A stretch of 64,000 bases of DNA from Volutella citrinella (lineage: Eukaryota > Ascomycota > Sordariomycetes > Hypocreales > Nectriaceae): positions 1,922,001 to 1,986,000 of the forward strand of contig JAWZSP010000003.1 in assembly GCA_034401135.1 (NCBI GenBank), written 5' to 3'. Shown here in pieces: positions 34,458 to 45,975 of the stretch. The number at the start of each line of letters is the position of its first letter. The stretch's first letter is position 1. The notes under the pieces were generated by a model. That model was not told the DNA's origin and did not search any database. It saw nothing but the letters and a program-made list of their open reading frames with translations. The translations under genes were made by a program, and so were the position numbers.

Positions 34458-35934
34458 ATGGACAAGTTACCAAAGTTTCGGCGCAAGCCCAAGCCTACCA
34501 TCGAGACCGCAATCGAGCGCTCTAGCAGCGACACGGTCGATAGCATCGCGAGCGCAGACTTCCAGGCAGCAAACCCTCAACAGCAGCAACTCCAGTCTCA
34601 AAAGACCCCGAGCAAGCTCTCCAAGAAGACGGCATTCCGCAACTTTCGCTTACGCGGGCCCTCGAAGCGCGCGCGCGAAAGCCCCCCCGTCAGCCTCCCT
34701 TCCAGCCCGCCCCCTGCCATCGTGGGTCAGGACGGTATCAAGAGTCGACCTCCTACTGCGGACGCTACCACCATGGCGAACGGACACGGCATGATCTCGC
34801 AGGTCCCTTCGTTCCTGGCCCCGTCCATGCAAGGTTCGTTCCCCCAACAACTCCAGTATCCTCAGGGGCGCAAAAGCTGACATCATGCCAGACCTTGACG
34901 AAAAGTTCCAAGAACTTATTTGGGCCGAGCGCGAACGACTATCAGAAGGCCAACAGAACGAGACGGTGCCAGACTTCAAATGGGGGACTTTTAAACAAGT
35001 CGATATGGAGGAGAGGGGCATCATGGACCGCTATACCAACATCAAACCATGGAACCACAACCGGGTCAAGCTTCAAGTCGGCGAGGACCAGCTCGACTAC
35101 GTCAACGCTTCCACTGTCACAGTCGATCCTCCGTCTGACGCGGACAGGGAGCCTCTCCAATACATCGCCATGCAGGGTCCGACGGAGCCATCTTTTGCCT
35201 ATGTGTGGCGCATGATCTCCGAGCAGCTCTCGTCACCTGCCGTCATCATCCAGTTGACAACAATGTGCGAAGGTGGCCTCATCAAATGCCATCAATATTT
35301 CCCAGATGATGAAGAGAATCCTACATGGACGCTCAACGAGGAGGATGCATGGGAAGATGGATGGCAGGCCGATCTCACAGTTGATTCGGTCGAAGAAGTC
35401 TCAGATGGTGCCATTGAGATGCGCAAGCTGCTGCTGCATATCAAAGGCGAGGAGCAACCCCGAGTCATCTGGCACTTACTCTACTGTCGATGGCCCGATT
35501 TTGGAGTGCCCGAAATCGAGGACATGGATGGCTTCTTGGAGCTGATGCGGCTATCTCGCGAGCACAACGCGCCTTCGAACCCCCGAATCATCCACTGCAG
35601 CGCTGGGGTTGGGCGAACGGGCACTTTTATAACGCTGGAGCATCTGATGCGGGAGCTGGACGCCGGAACGTTCGAAGCGTATGACGAGTCGGCCTTGGGA
35701 GCCGATCCTGTCTATGACACTGTCTGCAGTCTGCGAGAGCAGCGCATGGGCATGGTCCAGACCAAGGCCCAGCTGCAGTTCATCTACCAGGTCATGCGCA
35801 AGCTTTGGCAGGACAAGTACGGCGTCGGCGATGAAGGCGATGAGCCCGCAGCTAAGAGGCTAGAGGTCGGGGATCCCTTTCTCGACGCCGGGCCAGGTCC
35901 TGATGTAGGCAAGGAGGGACACGCCTACAGCTGA
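34458..35934 (+). CDS. Protein tyrosine phosphatase (classical, non-receptor type)
   Basis: Dephosphorylates phosphotyrosine; fungal relatives (yeast Ptp1, S. pombe Pyp1/Pyp2 type) often act on MAP kinases. Exons are 34458-34833 and 34892-35934, giving 472 aa. The first 125 residues are basic, Ser/Gln/Pro-rich and probably disordered. The catalytic domain begins near residue 130. It shows the substrate-loop NRVKL, the WPD loop (RWPDFGVP), the P-loop HCSAGVGRTGTF with its catalytic Cys and Arg, and the Q-loop QTKAQLQFIYQ. All catalytic elements are present, so it should be active. The short intron (58 bases) falls just before the domain. The C-terminal 30 residues are acidic and variable. The kinase partner cannot be told from sequence. 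Confidence 0.93.
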
Positions 35935-36774
35935 TTCTTTCCTTTCCTTGAGTTTGGCGTTTGTGGGAACTACATATCATGCATCGGTGTTTCGAGCGTG
36001 TTTAAGGCAATGGTGTTGTTTATGGGCCGCTTTTTTCTTTTCTTTTCTTTTTTCCTATTTCATTCGTCTTTGGTTTAGCATGATAGTGCCGCCAGTTTGT
36101 TCCCGCCTGTCCCTCAAGACTGGCGGGCCGCGTTAGCTATGAGGTCCCGCGGTGAGTGGCGATGGCCTCTTCTGGAAGGAAGGCCTCGTGTATGTGTATG
36201 TGTATGGAAGGAGAGACTGCATTACTTGTACCATCGGAAATACATTAGCATGGAATGGGGGCATTGGGGCATAGGGAGCATATTCAACAGCGTGACAAGG
36301 CATAGATAGAATTGGGAGCAGCAACATGGATATCTCAGGCGGAGAACCTTACATAGAGAGGCTTGTTAAGAATTCCCTGCAGCGATCGAACGGCGAAATT
36401 CCCCTTCGGTTGTGAACCAAGATTGAATTCTATGGTGGCTGGCAAATGATGAGAGTTATATACCAGACTCCCTCTTGTCGATCTCGGCATCGGCATGATT
36501 ACTTCCTCTGTGTGTATGCGACTAGGTACTGTGTGGCCTTTTATCCTTGCTTTCCTCTTCCGAAGCAGCAAAAGCAGTCTTGTCTCTGTCTTCTTCCCCC
36601 CCCAGCATGTTGGAATTGAGATATTCGAGCTATCAGACACCCCTTGATCATACAGATTAGTTCCACCACTCTCTTCTAGGGCACTGCCCACACGCCTAAA
36701 TGACAAAAAAAAAGGAAACTGAAAAAGAAAATAGGACAAAAGATTGCAATCCTTCCCTCTATGCAAATTCGATC
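35935..36774. other. 0.84-kb gap between convergent genes
   Basis: Two 3' untranslated regions face each other. A pyrimidine tract of TTTTC units lies at about 36031-36054, and a TATG/TGTA stretch near 36188-36206. No coding region is supported. Confidence 0.5.
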
Positions 36775-39159
36775 TTAGGCACTGATTACCACCGTCATCG
36801 TTTCCTTCTGCGTCTGCGTCTGCGTGACAGTGACTGTCTCCTTGCCCTTGACGGTTGCCGTCGCCGTCGCTGTCTCTGTGACGGTGAAGAAGACGGACAC
36901 TGTCGCCGTGCCGTTGACTACCTGTGTCGTCGTGCTCGCGCCGTCGGGAACCTTGTCTCCCGGGCTCTTGCCCTTGGGCTTGTCCGCCTCAGGCGCGGCA
37001 CCGGTGGCCAGCGGCGCGGCCGCGGCGCTCGTGGGGGGGTCGTCAGGGAGAAGGGACAATCGCACCGTCCGGCTAACTGGTGTTGGCTCCGGCTTCCTGG
37101 GATCCGTTGTAAACTCGGGGCCAGCGGCGATGGTAGTCGGCACACCGCCGGGTTTCTTGATGGTCTTGGTGAGAGTGTTTCCAGGAGGGACCTCGGCGGA
37201 GGGCTGGCCTGGAGCGGGCGCCGTTGTGGGCCGTGGAGCAGTCGTCTTCTTTCCAGGCAGATTTGGGTCCTCCGTGAGGAAGTCAGAGGGCGGCACTGAG
37301 GCAGAAGAAGGGCTCGATGGTCGGTTCGAAGACGAGGGCGCCGATGGGGGCTTCGAAGTGGTAGGCTTCGGCGCTGGCTCCGTGGGCTTCTGGACGGGGG
37401 GATCTACCATCTGGACGGATGTGACAATCACCACAGGACCCTCAGGGGCCTCGGGAGCGGCAGACTGGCTCGACTTGGCCGGGACGGTAGATGTCTGCGG
37501 GCGCTCGTCTTTGGGTGGCACAGACGAGGTCTGGCCCTCGTTTCCAGTATCGCCAAGGATCTTCTTCGCCTCATCGACGTTGGAGCACTGGATGCCCACG
37601 CCTCCTGCATTTCTGACGGGAAGAGCGAAGCACTTGACACCCCCGTCTCCACACGATTCAAGAACGAACTTGCCATTGTCACCACATTTACCGAGCTGGC
37701 CGTTGATGCAGGCAGTTTGGCCTGCGGTGCAGGAAGATTCTGGGGTGAGGAAGGAGAAGCGCTCGTTGAAGGTGCGCGCCAGGGCCAGGTTGGAGGCGAA
37801 GGTTCCGGCGTCGACGGTCGTCGTCGCAGTGGGGAAGCCGCCTGGAGCCTGTGTCGGGACGCCCTCGGCTGGCTTGTTGGTGGGCGCTACAGCTGGCACG
37901 GTCGAGGCGGCGACGGATGAGGTCGGTCCCCGGGCCGGCGCGGAGGTGGGCGAGACCACGGGAGCGGCAGATGACGGAGAGCCGGGTGGCGGGGCGGCGG
38001 AGGAGCTCGAACGGGGTTGCGGGGCGCCAGAGGACGGCGAACCGGGTGCGCCTGGCTCCACAATATGTGTCAGAGTCGTCCGGGGAGTAGGAAGCCTGGT
38101 GGTGGTCGGGTTGGGAGGCGCCGGTGCCAAAGTGGTGGTTTCGGGAGCGGCCGGCTCTTTCGCAGCCGACGACGATGATCTGAGATCCCCGAGGTCTATG
38201 CTGGTCCTGAACCCTGCTCCAGTTGTGATGAGGCTCTGCGCAGGGGGCACAAAGGTGCTCGTCTTGGCCTTGGTCGTCGACGTTGTCGAATCCTTGGCAG
38301 GCGTCCCGGAGCTAGCGGGTGACGAGGGACCATCCGCCGGCGCAGTCTGGGTAGAGAAGGCAGGCGAGCCGTTCGCTGTCGTAGTGCCCAGGGGAGCACC
38401 ATCGGAAGAAGCGGTATTGCCCCCCTCCAATGTTGAGCTCTTGCGGTCGTTGGACGGGGGTTGAGGGACGATTGTCTTGGTCAAGACGCCAGTGGGAGTA
38501 GCTTTGGTTGAAGATGACTCTAGTGCTGTGGTTGACCCAGCAGGCCCCGATGTCTCCGCCTGTGTCGTCTCACCAACAGTAGCTGTCGTTCCTACAGTGC
38601 CGAAGAGAGAGCTCTGCGTGCCGTCGCTGGATGGAGGTTTAGGGCCCAGAGACTTGGTCTCGATGACGGGCGAGGATGTCTCTGCGGCGCTAGAAGCATT
38701 ACCAGTCTCTTCGATTACCGTCGTCGCCTCAGCAGAAGTTTCCTTGCGTCTGGTCTGCACAGTGGTGAGACTGGAGGGATCCAGAGCTGTAGTAGGGTTC
38801 TCGGTCGAATGCCCAGGAGTGGCCACAGACTCCGCACGACTGTCATCCGCATATGTCAGTGACCGGCTCATACAGATATGCACATAAGCGTTCGTGTCGA
38901 TGACTTACCGGTCGTGGACCGCAGTTGCGCCCAAGTTCCCAGTTCCAGGGATATTTCGGTATTCGTATTCTCTTGCCGCGCTGTATCCGAAAATACGTGT
39001 TAGCCAATGTGCTTGAAGCCTGCTGTGTAATGTGTAAGTCACTAGCAGAGGTGTTCAGACTTACATTTTCCCAGTCCATCGCAGAGGACCAGCCGCTACG
39101 GGCTGAGAAGCGAGAAGAAGATGCAGGACCAGAGCCAGCCTCCTTCCGTCGCAACGCAT
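36775..39159 (-). CDS. Secreted Ser/Thr/Pro-rich protein with a CBM19-like domain
   Basis: Minus-strand exons are 39159-39065, 38980-38909 and 38839-36775, giving 743 aa in one frame. The first exon encodes a clear signal peptide (MRCDGRRLALVLHLLLASQ, cleaved near an Ala-Ala-Gly). Most of the protein is low-complexity Ser/Thr/Pro, likely heavily O-glycosylated and wall-associated. At about residues 410-480 there is one compact Cys-rich domain: ERFSFLTPESSC, then CINGQLGKCGDNGKF, CGDGGVKCFALPV and IQCSNVDEA. This matches the CBM19-like chitin-binding modules of fungal wall proteins. The tail is a Thr-Val run (TVTETATATATV) and ends without a GPI-signal hydrophobic segment. Binding to chitin is inferred from the family. 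Without the first two exons one would wrongly start at an internal ATG near 38881 and lose the signal peptide. Confidence 0.82.
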
Positions 39160-41410
39160 TTTGGGAAACTGTTGAAAAGATCGAGGTTTTCGCTTGCGAC
39201 GGGCTAGTTAAAGAAATGATGGGTTGACACAAGGAGAAGTCGGAGGATGCTCCCCGCGGGGATAAGATGTGAAGCTGAGATGGTTGATATTGTCGCCGAA
39301 TATGCGTGATGACTCTTCCAGTATATCTTGTCGTTTTTGTATATTACTTTTCTTTCGTGATCGTTGCTTCGGATTAAGAAGATAGTGTGGGAAACGGCAG
39401 AAGCGAGACAATCGAGTGTACGAAATAGGTAGCAGAGCGCCGGCGCCGAGTGCTGAATTAGATGGACGTGTTCCGCTTGGCCTGCCTAGGTGGAACGAAG
39501 GATCCCTTGTTGACAAGAATGGGAAAAGAGAAGGAGAAGGGGGGAGAGGTGAATGGCGTCGAGCTCTTGTCTGTGCGCGGAGCAGAACAAGGCACAGCCC
39601 GGTGTTGTTGTGTTCGTCGTGCCTGAACGTTGCTTGAATGAAAGAGCGGCCGAACAGCGACCAGGAGCGAGATCAAAACCAGAGAGACAGAGATAGAGAG
39701 AGAGCGCGAGAGCGAGAGACAAAGGAGAATGAAGGACGAGAGAGACTGGGGGAGGGGGGGACGGAGTCACTGGAGGTAAACGACAGCAAAGGTAAAACAC
39801 GGAGAAGATGGATTTCACGGAGCGACTGGCATACAAGCGTTATTGTACTCGCACAAGCTTTTTCCCCCTCTGCCCTGACGCCGTCTTTGGTCGTGCGTGT
39901 CGTGCCCTACCAAAGCAAATGGAAGCGTCCAGTGCAACGAGAACGACAGGTTCCAGTCCGTCTCACGACGCGCCCGCCCTGTGGCACGTCCCCGACGGGT
40001 GGGCGTCTCCAGAGCAGGCGGCGGCCCGGGAGACGTCGTGCCCAATCAATGCGCCAGCCATGGCCCTGGACCGGCCCAAAAGAGGAACCTCCTAGTGAGT
40101 CCAGTCCGGGCTCCGTTGCAGTTGGCAAGTCTGGGTCTTGGCCGTGGTCAAATCATCGCCGCGGGTGGCGGCCCAGGACGAGACCTAAGCGCGCTGCAAC
40201 TGGCAAGACTCTGCTGCAAGGGGGGCCCTGCCGCATTGTTTCGTAGAGGCCCGGTCCCCATCCGCGCGGCTGGCTATAATTGGCACTCGACGCTCGGTAG
40301 CCCCGCCTGCCCTGCCGTGGACCTCTTTGACGCCGCTCAGGCGGGTTCCAGGCGGTATCGAATCGATCAATGCCCTAGCGGCCGTCTCGCCCAGCGACCC
40401 TGCCACGCCCAATCATTCCGGCCCCACTGGCCGTACCTGCGGCAGCCCTGGACTGGCGACTGGGGGGGGGCTCTCAGGCTACACTTCACGACTGTCGAAC
40501 AGCTTCACACCCAGCACCTGGGCCGATGGCAGACCAGACGACCTCCTCTGAGCGTGTCTTGACAGTGGCCCTTTGCCCTGTCCATGCAGGAACAATAAGG
40601 TCAGACAGGGGCCAGCAGCTGGGCTTCTGGATCGCAACACCCAAGGATCAACATGCGACGAGACCACCCGCATTGGGTTGCGCAACGCACGAAGATGGCA
40701 AGACGCAGACTCGATAGATACATCGCAGTGTAAAAGCGTAGCCTGATCCTCAGACCAAATGTCTGCCCACTCAACAAGCCAGCTCTCGCCACACCAATAT
40801 TTGCCCTCCTTCAGCCTTCAGCCTTTCTCCAGCCTCGGGTTCTCGCCTTTGCTCCTCGTAGCCGCCCGTAGCAGGTCGCTGCCGCCCCCGGCCAAGCCTC
40901 ACCACCCTCGTCGGGCACTCTCATTGATCAACGTTGCCGTTAGCCCCTAGGCCGCGGAAAAAGGTCGAATCAAAGCACATCCAATCTCTCTTCCTAGACC
41001 CTTTCATTTCTTTTGCATGCTATTCTGGTATCATTTGCTTTGTCTAATCAATTCGTTAGGTGGCCCCGTCCTTTAGGCTCCCGTCTATTTTACATTGCCC
41101 ACTAGCGCCATCTCGTCCCATCGATGTAATTATCGCCCAGGACTCAGATCCAATGCCTGGCGGTTTAGCCGCCCAGGTTTCCAGTCCACCATTCACTCCA
41201 CATCAACTCAATAATACTGTACAATGTCAAGAGTTCGGGCTTGCATCCATGTACAAGACAAGCCAGAATGCCACAGCTGCCAAACGCTTTGTTAGCGTAA
41301 ATAGACCCCGGCAGCCACCGCTGCCGCGCCTTAGACCCAGCGTCATCCAAAAATATGTCCTTCACTGGATTGTCCACCAGCGTCAAAGCTTCCATGTGCT
41401 TCTTCTTTGC
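39160..41410. other. 2.25-kb gap: promoter of the CBM19-like gene and 3' flank of the PPR-like gene
   Basis: No coding region is supported. A GA-rich purine tract (GAGAGA/GCGAGAG) lies at about 39670-39770 and is probably in the promoter or leader of the minus-strand CBM19-like gene. The stretch at 39900-40560 is GC-rich and open by chance in several frames. The right part (about 41000-41400) is presumably the 3' flank of the gene ending at 41411. Confidence 0.45.
39670..39770. repeat. Purine (GA)-rich low-complexity tract
   Basis: Imperfect AGAGAGA/GAGCGAGAG repeats on the plus strand, about 500 bases upstream of the CBM19-like gene start. The tract would read as a CT-rich block on the gene's own strand, as is common in fungal promoters. 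Confidence 0.6.
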
Positions 41411-44407
41411 TCAGATATGACAGGCCTTCTCGGCAGCCTTTGTCCCAGGCGCATGATTTCGTTGCCGCTGACGTTGGCAAACCCACTCAAGCACCGTTCC
41501 CAGCTGGTCGCCTCGGCTCTCGACGTAACCTTCCACCACCTCCTCATCGGGCCACGCCCACTCCAGCCGGCTGGCGTTTAGCGCATCCAGCACGGTAAAA
41601 GCTGTCTCTCGATCCAGCATTGGTTCTGCGAATGCACGATACACGCACAGCGCTGTCGAGATGTCGGCGGGAGGGGGCACGACCCCTAGCCGTGAGATTT
41701 CTTCTGCAACCGCCGGCTGCCCCCATTGCTCAATCAGCCACTTGGCTAACATTGCGGCCGCGTCGAATTCGCCCGCATATACGAGGAATAGCATGTACTC
41801 GTGCGCCTGCCCAGCGGACACGGGATCCGGCCTCGTCAGCAACGACTCCAGAGGAGAAAAGTTGTTGGCTCCCAACCATTCGGTGTTGACCCCGTTCTGT
41901 GCCACCAGGCCTTCGAACATGGCCTTCATCTCTCCCACTGCAAGTCGCACAATGGAAACCGGTGAGGCCTGCTGCTCGCCATCGCCTACTGTACCATCAT
42001 ACAAACTCATGAACGCACCCATCGAACCCCCGCCATTGCCCTTCTTGACCTGCTCTGCCAGGCTCAATGCCTGGTGTTTCAAAATGATCTTCAGGCAGCT
42101 TGCAAAGCTTGCAAACAGCGGTCCCGAAATCCGGCCGTGGGAGGTGGCTTCCTGCAAGAGCTCGAGCACTAGGAGCAACTGGCCATAGAGTTTCTCTTCC
42201 AATTTGCCATGGTCGCGGCCGAGAGCATGAAGGATAGGACCCCAAACCGCGGCTGACGAGGCCTCCTGCGAGTCTCCTACGCGGCATCTCACATACTCCA
42301 CCATGCGGATCAATTGTGTCCCACTGGCTTGTCCTCCTCGGGCCCAGGTCTTGATATAGGCAATAAGTAGCGGCATCGGCAATTCTTGTAAAGCCTGGCC
42401 TTGTTGTGAAGCACTGCCTCGGGCATTCACCGTAGACCTACTCAATGGAATCTCCCAGGCCGTGCCGCTATCTTCAAGATAACGCTGTGCTGTGACCAGG
42501 GACTCCGCGTTGGCCACCAGCACCACCAGGCATATGCCATTCGGTTCGATGTGAGCAAGTCGCATCATCTGGTATAGTTCGTTGACGCTCGGGGGACGAA
42601 GCCGCGTTCTCTCCAGCTCGGTCAAATTGAGCTCCTCCTGAGTAGGGAAATTTGCCCCAGAGTCGCCCGCCAACCGACCCCTAAGTTGGTCCGAGTCGTG
42701 GGCAAACAGCTTTTGAAACATGACGGCGTACTCGTTAAGACCTGGCTGCTGTCCCGGCGTGGGCGGGTGGCGAAACCTTCCCCAAGCCTCTTGCACGTTG
42801 CGGGTTGCTTTGATCGAACTTGCCCAGGCCGTCAAGTCACGTCCCGGTCGCACGGCGATGCGCTGCTGTATGGTCGGTGTTCCGTCCGGCGCCATCCCCT
42901 GTAGAATGTCAAGAGAATCATCCAGTTCCTCTTTGGGGAAGCCCGCCTCTTGCATCACCGTACCCGCCTTCACCGTGCGAGACCAAGCCGCTTCTAAATC
43001 CATCTTCTCATCCATGCCGTCTCCAGGCCGGAGGTAAGGGGGCCAAGATTGCGAATGACGAATGGCGCTATGTATCTCTCCTTCGTCCTTTGGTAGCCCG
43101 GCAAGCGCAACCCTAATGGCCCTGAAACCTATTCGGTCCACCAGAAGCGGTTTGGGAACATTGTTGGACATCTCGAGAAGAGACCTTTGGGCCTCCCATG
43201 AGCACATGTTGAGTATCTTGTTAAACTCTCCTCCAACGCCATCTCGTTGTGCAAACAAGTCGAGTCCTTGGTTGAACAGCCGGCATTTGGTTTGATATGT
43301 GCCATTTTTTTCGTTGCCTTCGTCAGGAAATGTTCCTATTTCTTGGACCAAGAGCGAGGCCAGCTTGGGGAGCAGCCTCGGTTCCAGGCGTCGGCAGTGG
43401 TATGCAATGCGGCTAATGGTCTGTATTATATCATCCCCAGATTGGGTCGGCGCGCCTTGAGATGAGGCCCTGGAGCGGCTGAGTTGCTCTTCGTAATACT
43501 CGACAAGCTTGTTCAGTGTGTTGGCGGAAGTAATGAAGGCGTCCTTTCGGAGAAGAAAATTGAAGAGAAATAGCGGTACCGAGCATCGTCTCTGCAGGAG
43601 CCGTAGGCATCTCTCTTCGTCTCCGTCACCAAGCAAGATGTCGACCTGAGCCCTCAGTACAGAAGAGGTATATCCCTTGGTCCCCATGACGGAGCCGGCT
43701 TCGCTCCATTGTCCCTCGGTGGGCATCAAGTCGAGCAATTGCGAATAGTACTCCGGGTTTTCGAGGGCAATCTGTCGCAATCGTGTTTGCATCAACAAAA
43801 TCGGTAGGCGAGTGGTGCGCATCGCCGCAATCTTCGTTGCCAGGTGGTAGTCGTGGGGTCTATCAATGAAGAAAAGCTTCAATAGCTGATTGGGGGATCC
43901 TTTGGCCCATGATCTTGCCAAGGGCCGGCCCGCCGAACTGCGCCATCTGGGACGGTCCAAAATTTCGGAGAGCTTGATTGTCGGTGCACCCCTTGATACA
44001 GACTGAATGTCAAACCACTCTTGCCCATCGTGTCGATGCGTGCTGCTCAGAAGGCCTGGCTCATCCGTAGCAGATGGTGACCAGATTGGCCGTTCGGCAT
44101 TTTCAGTTCGCCATGTTCGACTAGAGTCCACTATAGAAACGTCGCTATTGGGACCGGCCACTGCGTGCCCCAGAAACTCTGGTCGTTGCGAAGATGTCGC
44201 AGTCTTGTCAGGATGGTCAGGGCTCGGCGGGAAGTATTCGTGGGGAGCGCTTGACACGCATCGTGCATGTACATTTCGAAATCGGCTGGATCTCTGCTTG
44301 TGCATTAGCCTTCGTGGTGCCCAGGCCAGATTGGAGGGGGGATGTTGCGCACCTCTGCTCCTTCTGCGACATGCCGCCGAATTTGCCAGGCTTGCCTGAG
44401 GTTCCAT
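41411..44407 (-). CDS. Large mitochondrial helical-repeat (PPR-like) protein
   Basis: Single exon of 998 aa, start at the ATG at 44407. The N terminus (about 55 residues) is rich in Arg, Ser and Ala with almost no acidic residues, as expected for a mitochondrial presequence. The body is entirely helical in look, with scattered degenerate PPR-type helix pairs such as PSVNELYQMMRLAHIEPNG and HEYMLFLVYAGEFDAAAML. Fungal proteins of this size and style are mostly mitochondrial mRNA-specific translation or stability factors. A specific name (for example a cya-5, Aep or Mtf type) cannot be given from sequence alone. No membrane segment or known catalytic motif is seen. Coding status is firm, targeting likely, PPR membership moderate. 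Confidence 0.75.
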   Translation of the reverse strand: MEPQASLANSAACRRRSRGAQHPPSNLAWAPRRLMHKQRSSRFRNVHARCVSSAPHEYFPPSPDHPDKTATSSQRPEFLGHAVAGPNSDVSIVDSSRTWRTENAERPIWSPSATDEPGLLSSTHRHDGQEWFDIQSVSRGAPTIKLSEILDRPRWRSSAGRPLARSWAKGSPNQLLKLFFIDRPHDYHLATKIAAMRTTRLPILLMQTRLRQIALENPEYYSQLLDLMPTEGQWSEAGSVMGTKGYTSSVLRAQVDILLGDGDEERCLRLLQRRCSVPLFLFNFLLRKDAFITSANTLNKLVEYYEEQLSRSRASSQGAPTQSGDDIIQTISRIAYHCRRLEPRLLPKLASLLVQEIGTFPDEGNEKNGTYQTKCRLFNQGLDLFAQRDGVGGEFNKILNMCSWEAQRSLLEMSNNVPKPLLVDRIGFRAIRVALAGLPKDEGEIHSAIRHSQSWPPYLRPGDGMDEKMDLEAAWSRTVKAGTVMQEAGFPKEELDDSLDILQGMAPDGTPTIQQRIAVRPGRDLTAWASSIKATRNVQEAWGRFRHPPTPGQQPGLNEYAVMFQKLFAHDSDQLRGRLAGDSGANFPTQEELNLTELERTRLRPPSVNELYQMMRLAHIEPNGICLVVLVANAESLVTAQRYLEDSGTAWEIPLSRSTVNARGSASQQGQALQELPMPLLIAYIKTWARGGQASGTQLIRMVEYVRCRVGDSQEASSAAVWGPILHALGRDHGKLEEKLYGQLLLVLELLQEATSHGRISGPLFASFASCLKIILKHQALSLAEQVKKGNGGGSMGAFMSLYDGTVGDGEQQASPVSIVRLAVGEMKAMFEGLVAQNGVNTEWLGANNFSPLESLLTRPDPVSAGQAHEYMLFLVYAGEFDAAAMLAKWLIEQWGQPAVAEEISRLGVVPPPADISTALCVYRAFAEPMLDRETAFTVLDALNASRLEWAWPDEEVVEGYVESRGDQLGTVLEWVCQRQRQRNHAPGTKAAEKACHI

Positions 44408-45032
44408 GAAGATCTACTGAACATTCCTCCTCATTGTCGACATCATCCGATCAAAGAGTCGACTGGGTCCGTATGGGCGGCGCGAACCGTGTCGTAAAAT
44501 TCGTCAATCATGAAAGTTGGTCAATGGTCGCCATGGGATGGAAGTTTCGACTTCTGCTGGATGGAACTGGGTAGCTCGGCTTTGCAGTCCGGGGATATGC
44601 TACTAGCGGGGAGCTGTCATGATGCGCCTTAGTAATGCGTGCCGAGAGACAGGATGCTCCAACGACCATGGGAGGAGGCCAGCTTTATTTTTAAAGAATG
44701 CGCGACAAAAGACTACTTTGTCTGGTCCATATATTGAACCGTGCTACCTTGGTGTCGGGTGGTCGAGGGGTGATGCGTACTGAGCCCATGGTGTTCTACC
44801 AACACACACAACACGAAATCAGCAGCCTGATCAAGACAACCCAGACAACCAGACAAATAGACACCATTGTAGACAGCGATGTGATCGTGGGCGGCGATGT
44901 GATGCAGAATCTCAAAAACTTTTTGCCGGGCAGGTTAGGCCTCAACCACCAAGGCCTTCAGCTTTAAGTATTGTATCACATATTCTCTTGCGGGTATCAA
45001 TCCCGTTTAAATCCATCCCGCCGCCTTGGCGT
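44408..45032. other. 0.6-kb gap between the PPR-like gene and prefoldin 3
   Basis: The promoter of the PPR-like gene and the 3' end of the prefoldin gene, both on the minus strand. No convincing coding region. Confidence 0.5.
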
Positions 45033-45975
45033 TTACGCCTTCGAGCCTTCCTTTCCCTTCTCCTTCTCCTCCTCCGCCTTTTCCTTTCGCTTTTGCACCA
45101 CCTCCCAGTTGTAGACTCTTGCGATAGCTACCTCCATGGTCTGCCAGTGTGTGTCAGTTGGTGCGTCTACTGGTAGAGTTGGTTCACATACGGTGATCTG
45201 CTCACGGAGAAAGTCCAAATCTTCTTCACAGTTGGACAGGCTCGTTTTCGCAGTCGATAATTTTGACTGGAGAAGTGTCTCCGCTTCGTCGATGGGGTAG
45301 GACAGCATCACGTTGGCCTATGGAGTCAGCATAGTCCGATCCAGAGTCGGGCATGGGCCAAATACCCCGAGCCAAATGTAGACCTCCTCGGTCGCCGGGA
45401 TATCGGCCTTGGTATATAGAGTATCGTTAAGCTCAAACGTCGTTCGAATCGGTTCCTCTTCGTCCTGTGCAGCGTATCAGCATCGCAACGTTAGTGGGTG
45501 ATGCGGCCTGGTGTACCTTTCTCAGCTTGAGAAACTGGACAGAGTCGAGCGTCTTTTGAATATCGGGTATCTTCTCCTTCAGACCCGTCATACGCCTTTG
45601 CAGGTTCATCTCCATGAACTGATATTTCCTAGGCACAGCACCTGTCAACAGGCTCGTTCATCCGCGGGGGTAGCTTGCGTGCGGGGGGTGGGAGCCCGCA
45701 CGAAGGTCACCGGCCCGTTGTTGTGTAGTGTCGACTCACGAGATCATTTCCTGGAAGCTTCGCAGCGTGGGCTCGACATCGTCGCGGGTCGCAACATAGT
45801 CCTCGACTTGATCGACGAACGGGGCGTAGGGAATGCCCCGCGGATTGCTGGGAGTAGCGTCTTTGCTGCTGCGCTTGTCGGTCAGCGGGCTGTGATGTCC
45901 TTATAGCATCCGAAGTACTAATTTGGATTATTGCGAGACCTACCTTGTCGCAGCGTCCTTTCCTTTGGTCGCCAT
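45033..45975 (-). CDS. Prefoldin subunit 3 (VBP1/Gim2 family)
   Basis: An alpha-type subunit of the hexameric prefoldin co-chaperone, which passes actin and tubulin to the chaperonin CCT. Minus-strand exons are 45975-45944, 45868-45740, 45628-45517, 45464-45366, 45317-45192 and 45140-45033, giving 201 aa, the normal family length. Key parts are NPRGIPYAPFVDQVEDYV, the first coiled coil (KYQFMEMNLQRRMTGLKEK), the beta-hairpin text VYIWLGANVMLSYPIDEAE, and a second coiled coil ending in a charged Lys/Glu tail. Five introns in a 606-base coding region is dense for this window. The first intron ends in a CAGCAG double acceptor (after 45869 or 45866), so a one-Ser variant is possible. The identification is firm. 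Confidence 0.93.

Noticed and set aside
36824..38464. 546-codon plus-strand frame opposite the CBM19-like gene
   Set aside because: It is the antisense of a Ser/Thr/Pro-rich coding sequence, which commonly gives Val/Gly/Ala-rich open shadows.
39897..40562. 221-codon plus-strand frame
   Set aside because: GC-rich, low information, overlaps other equally long frames, no family resemblance, no start context or intron structure.
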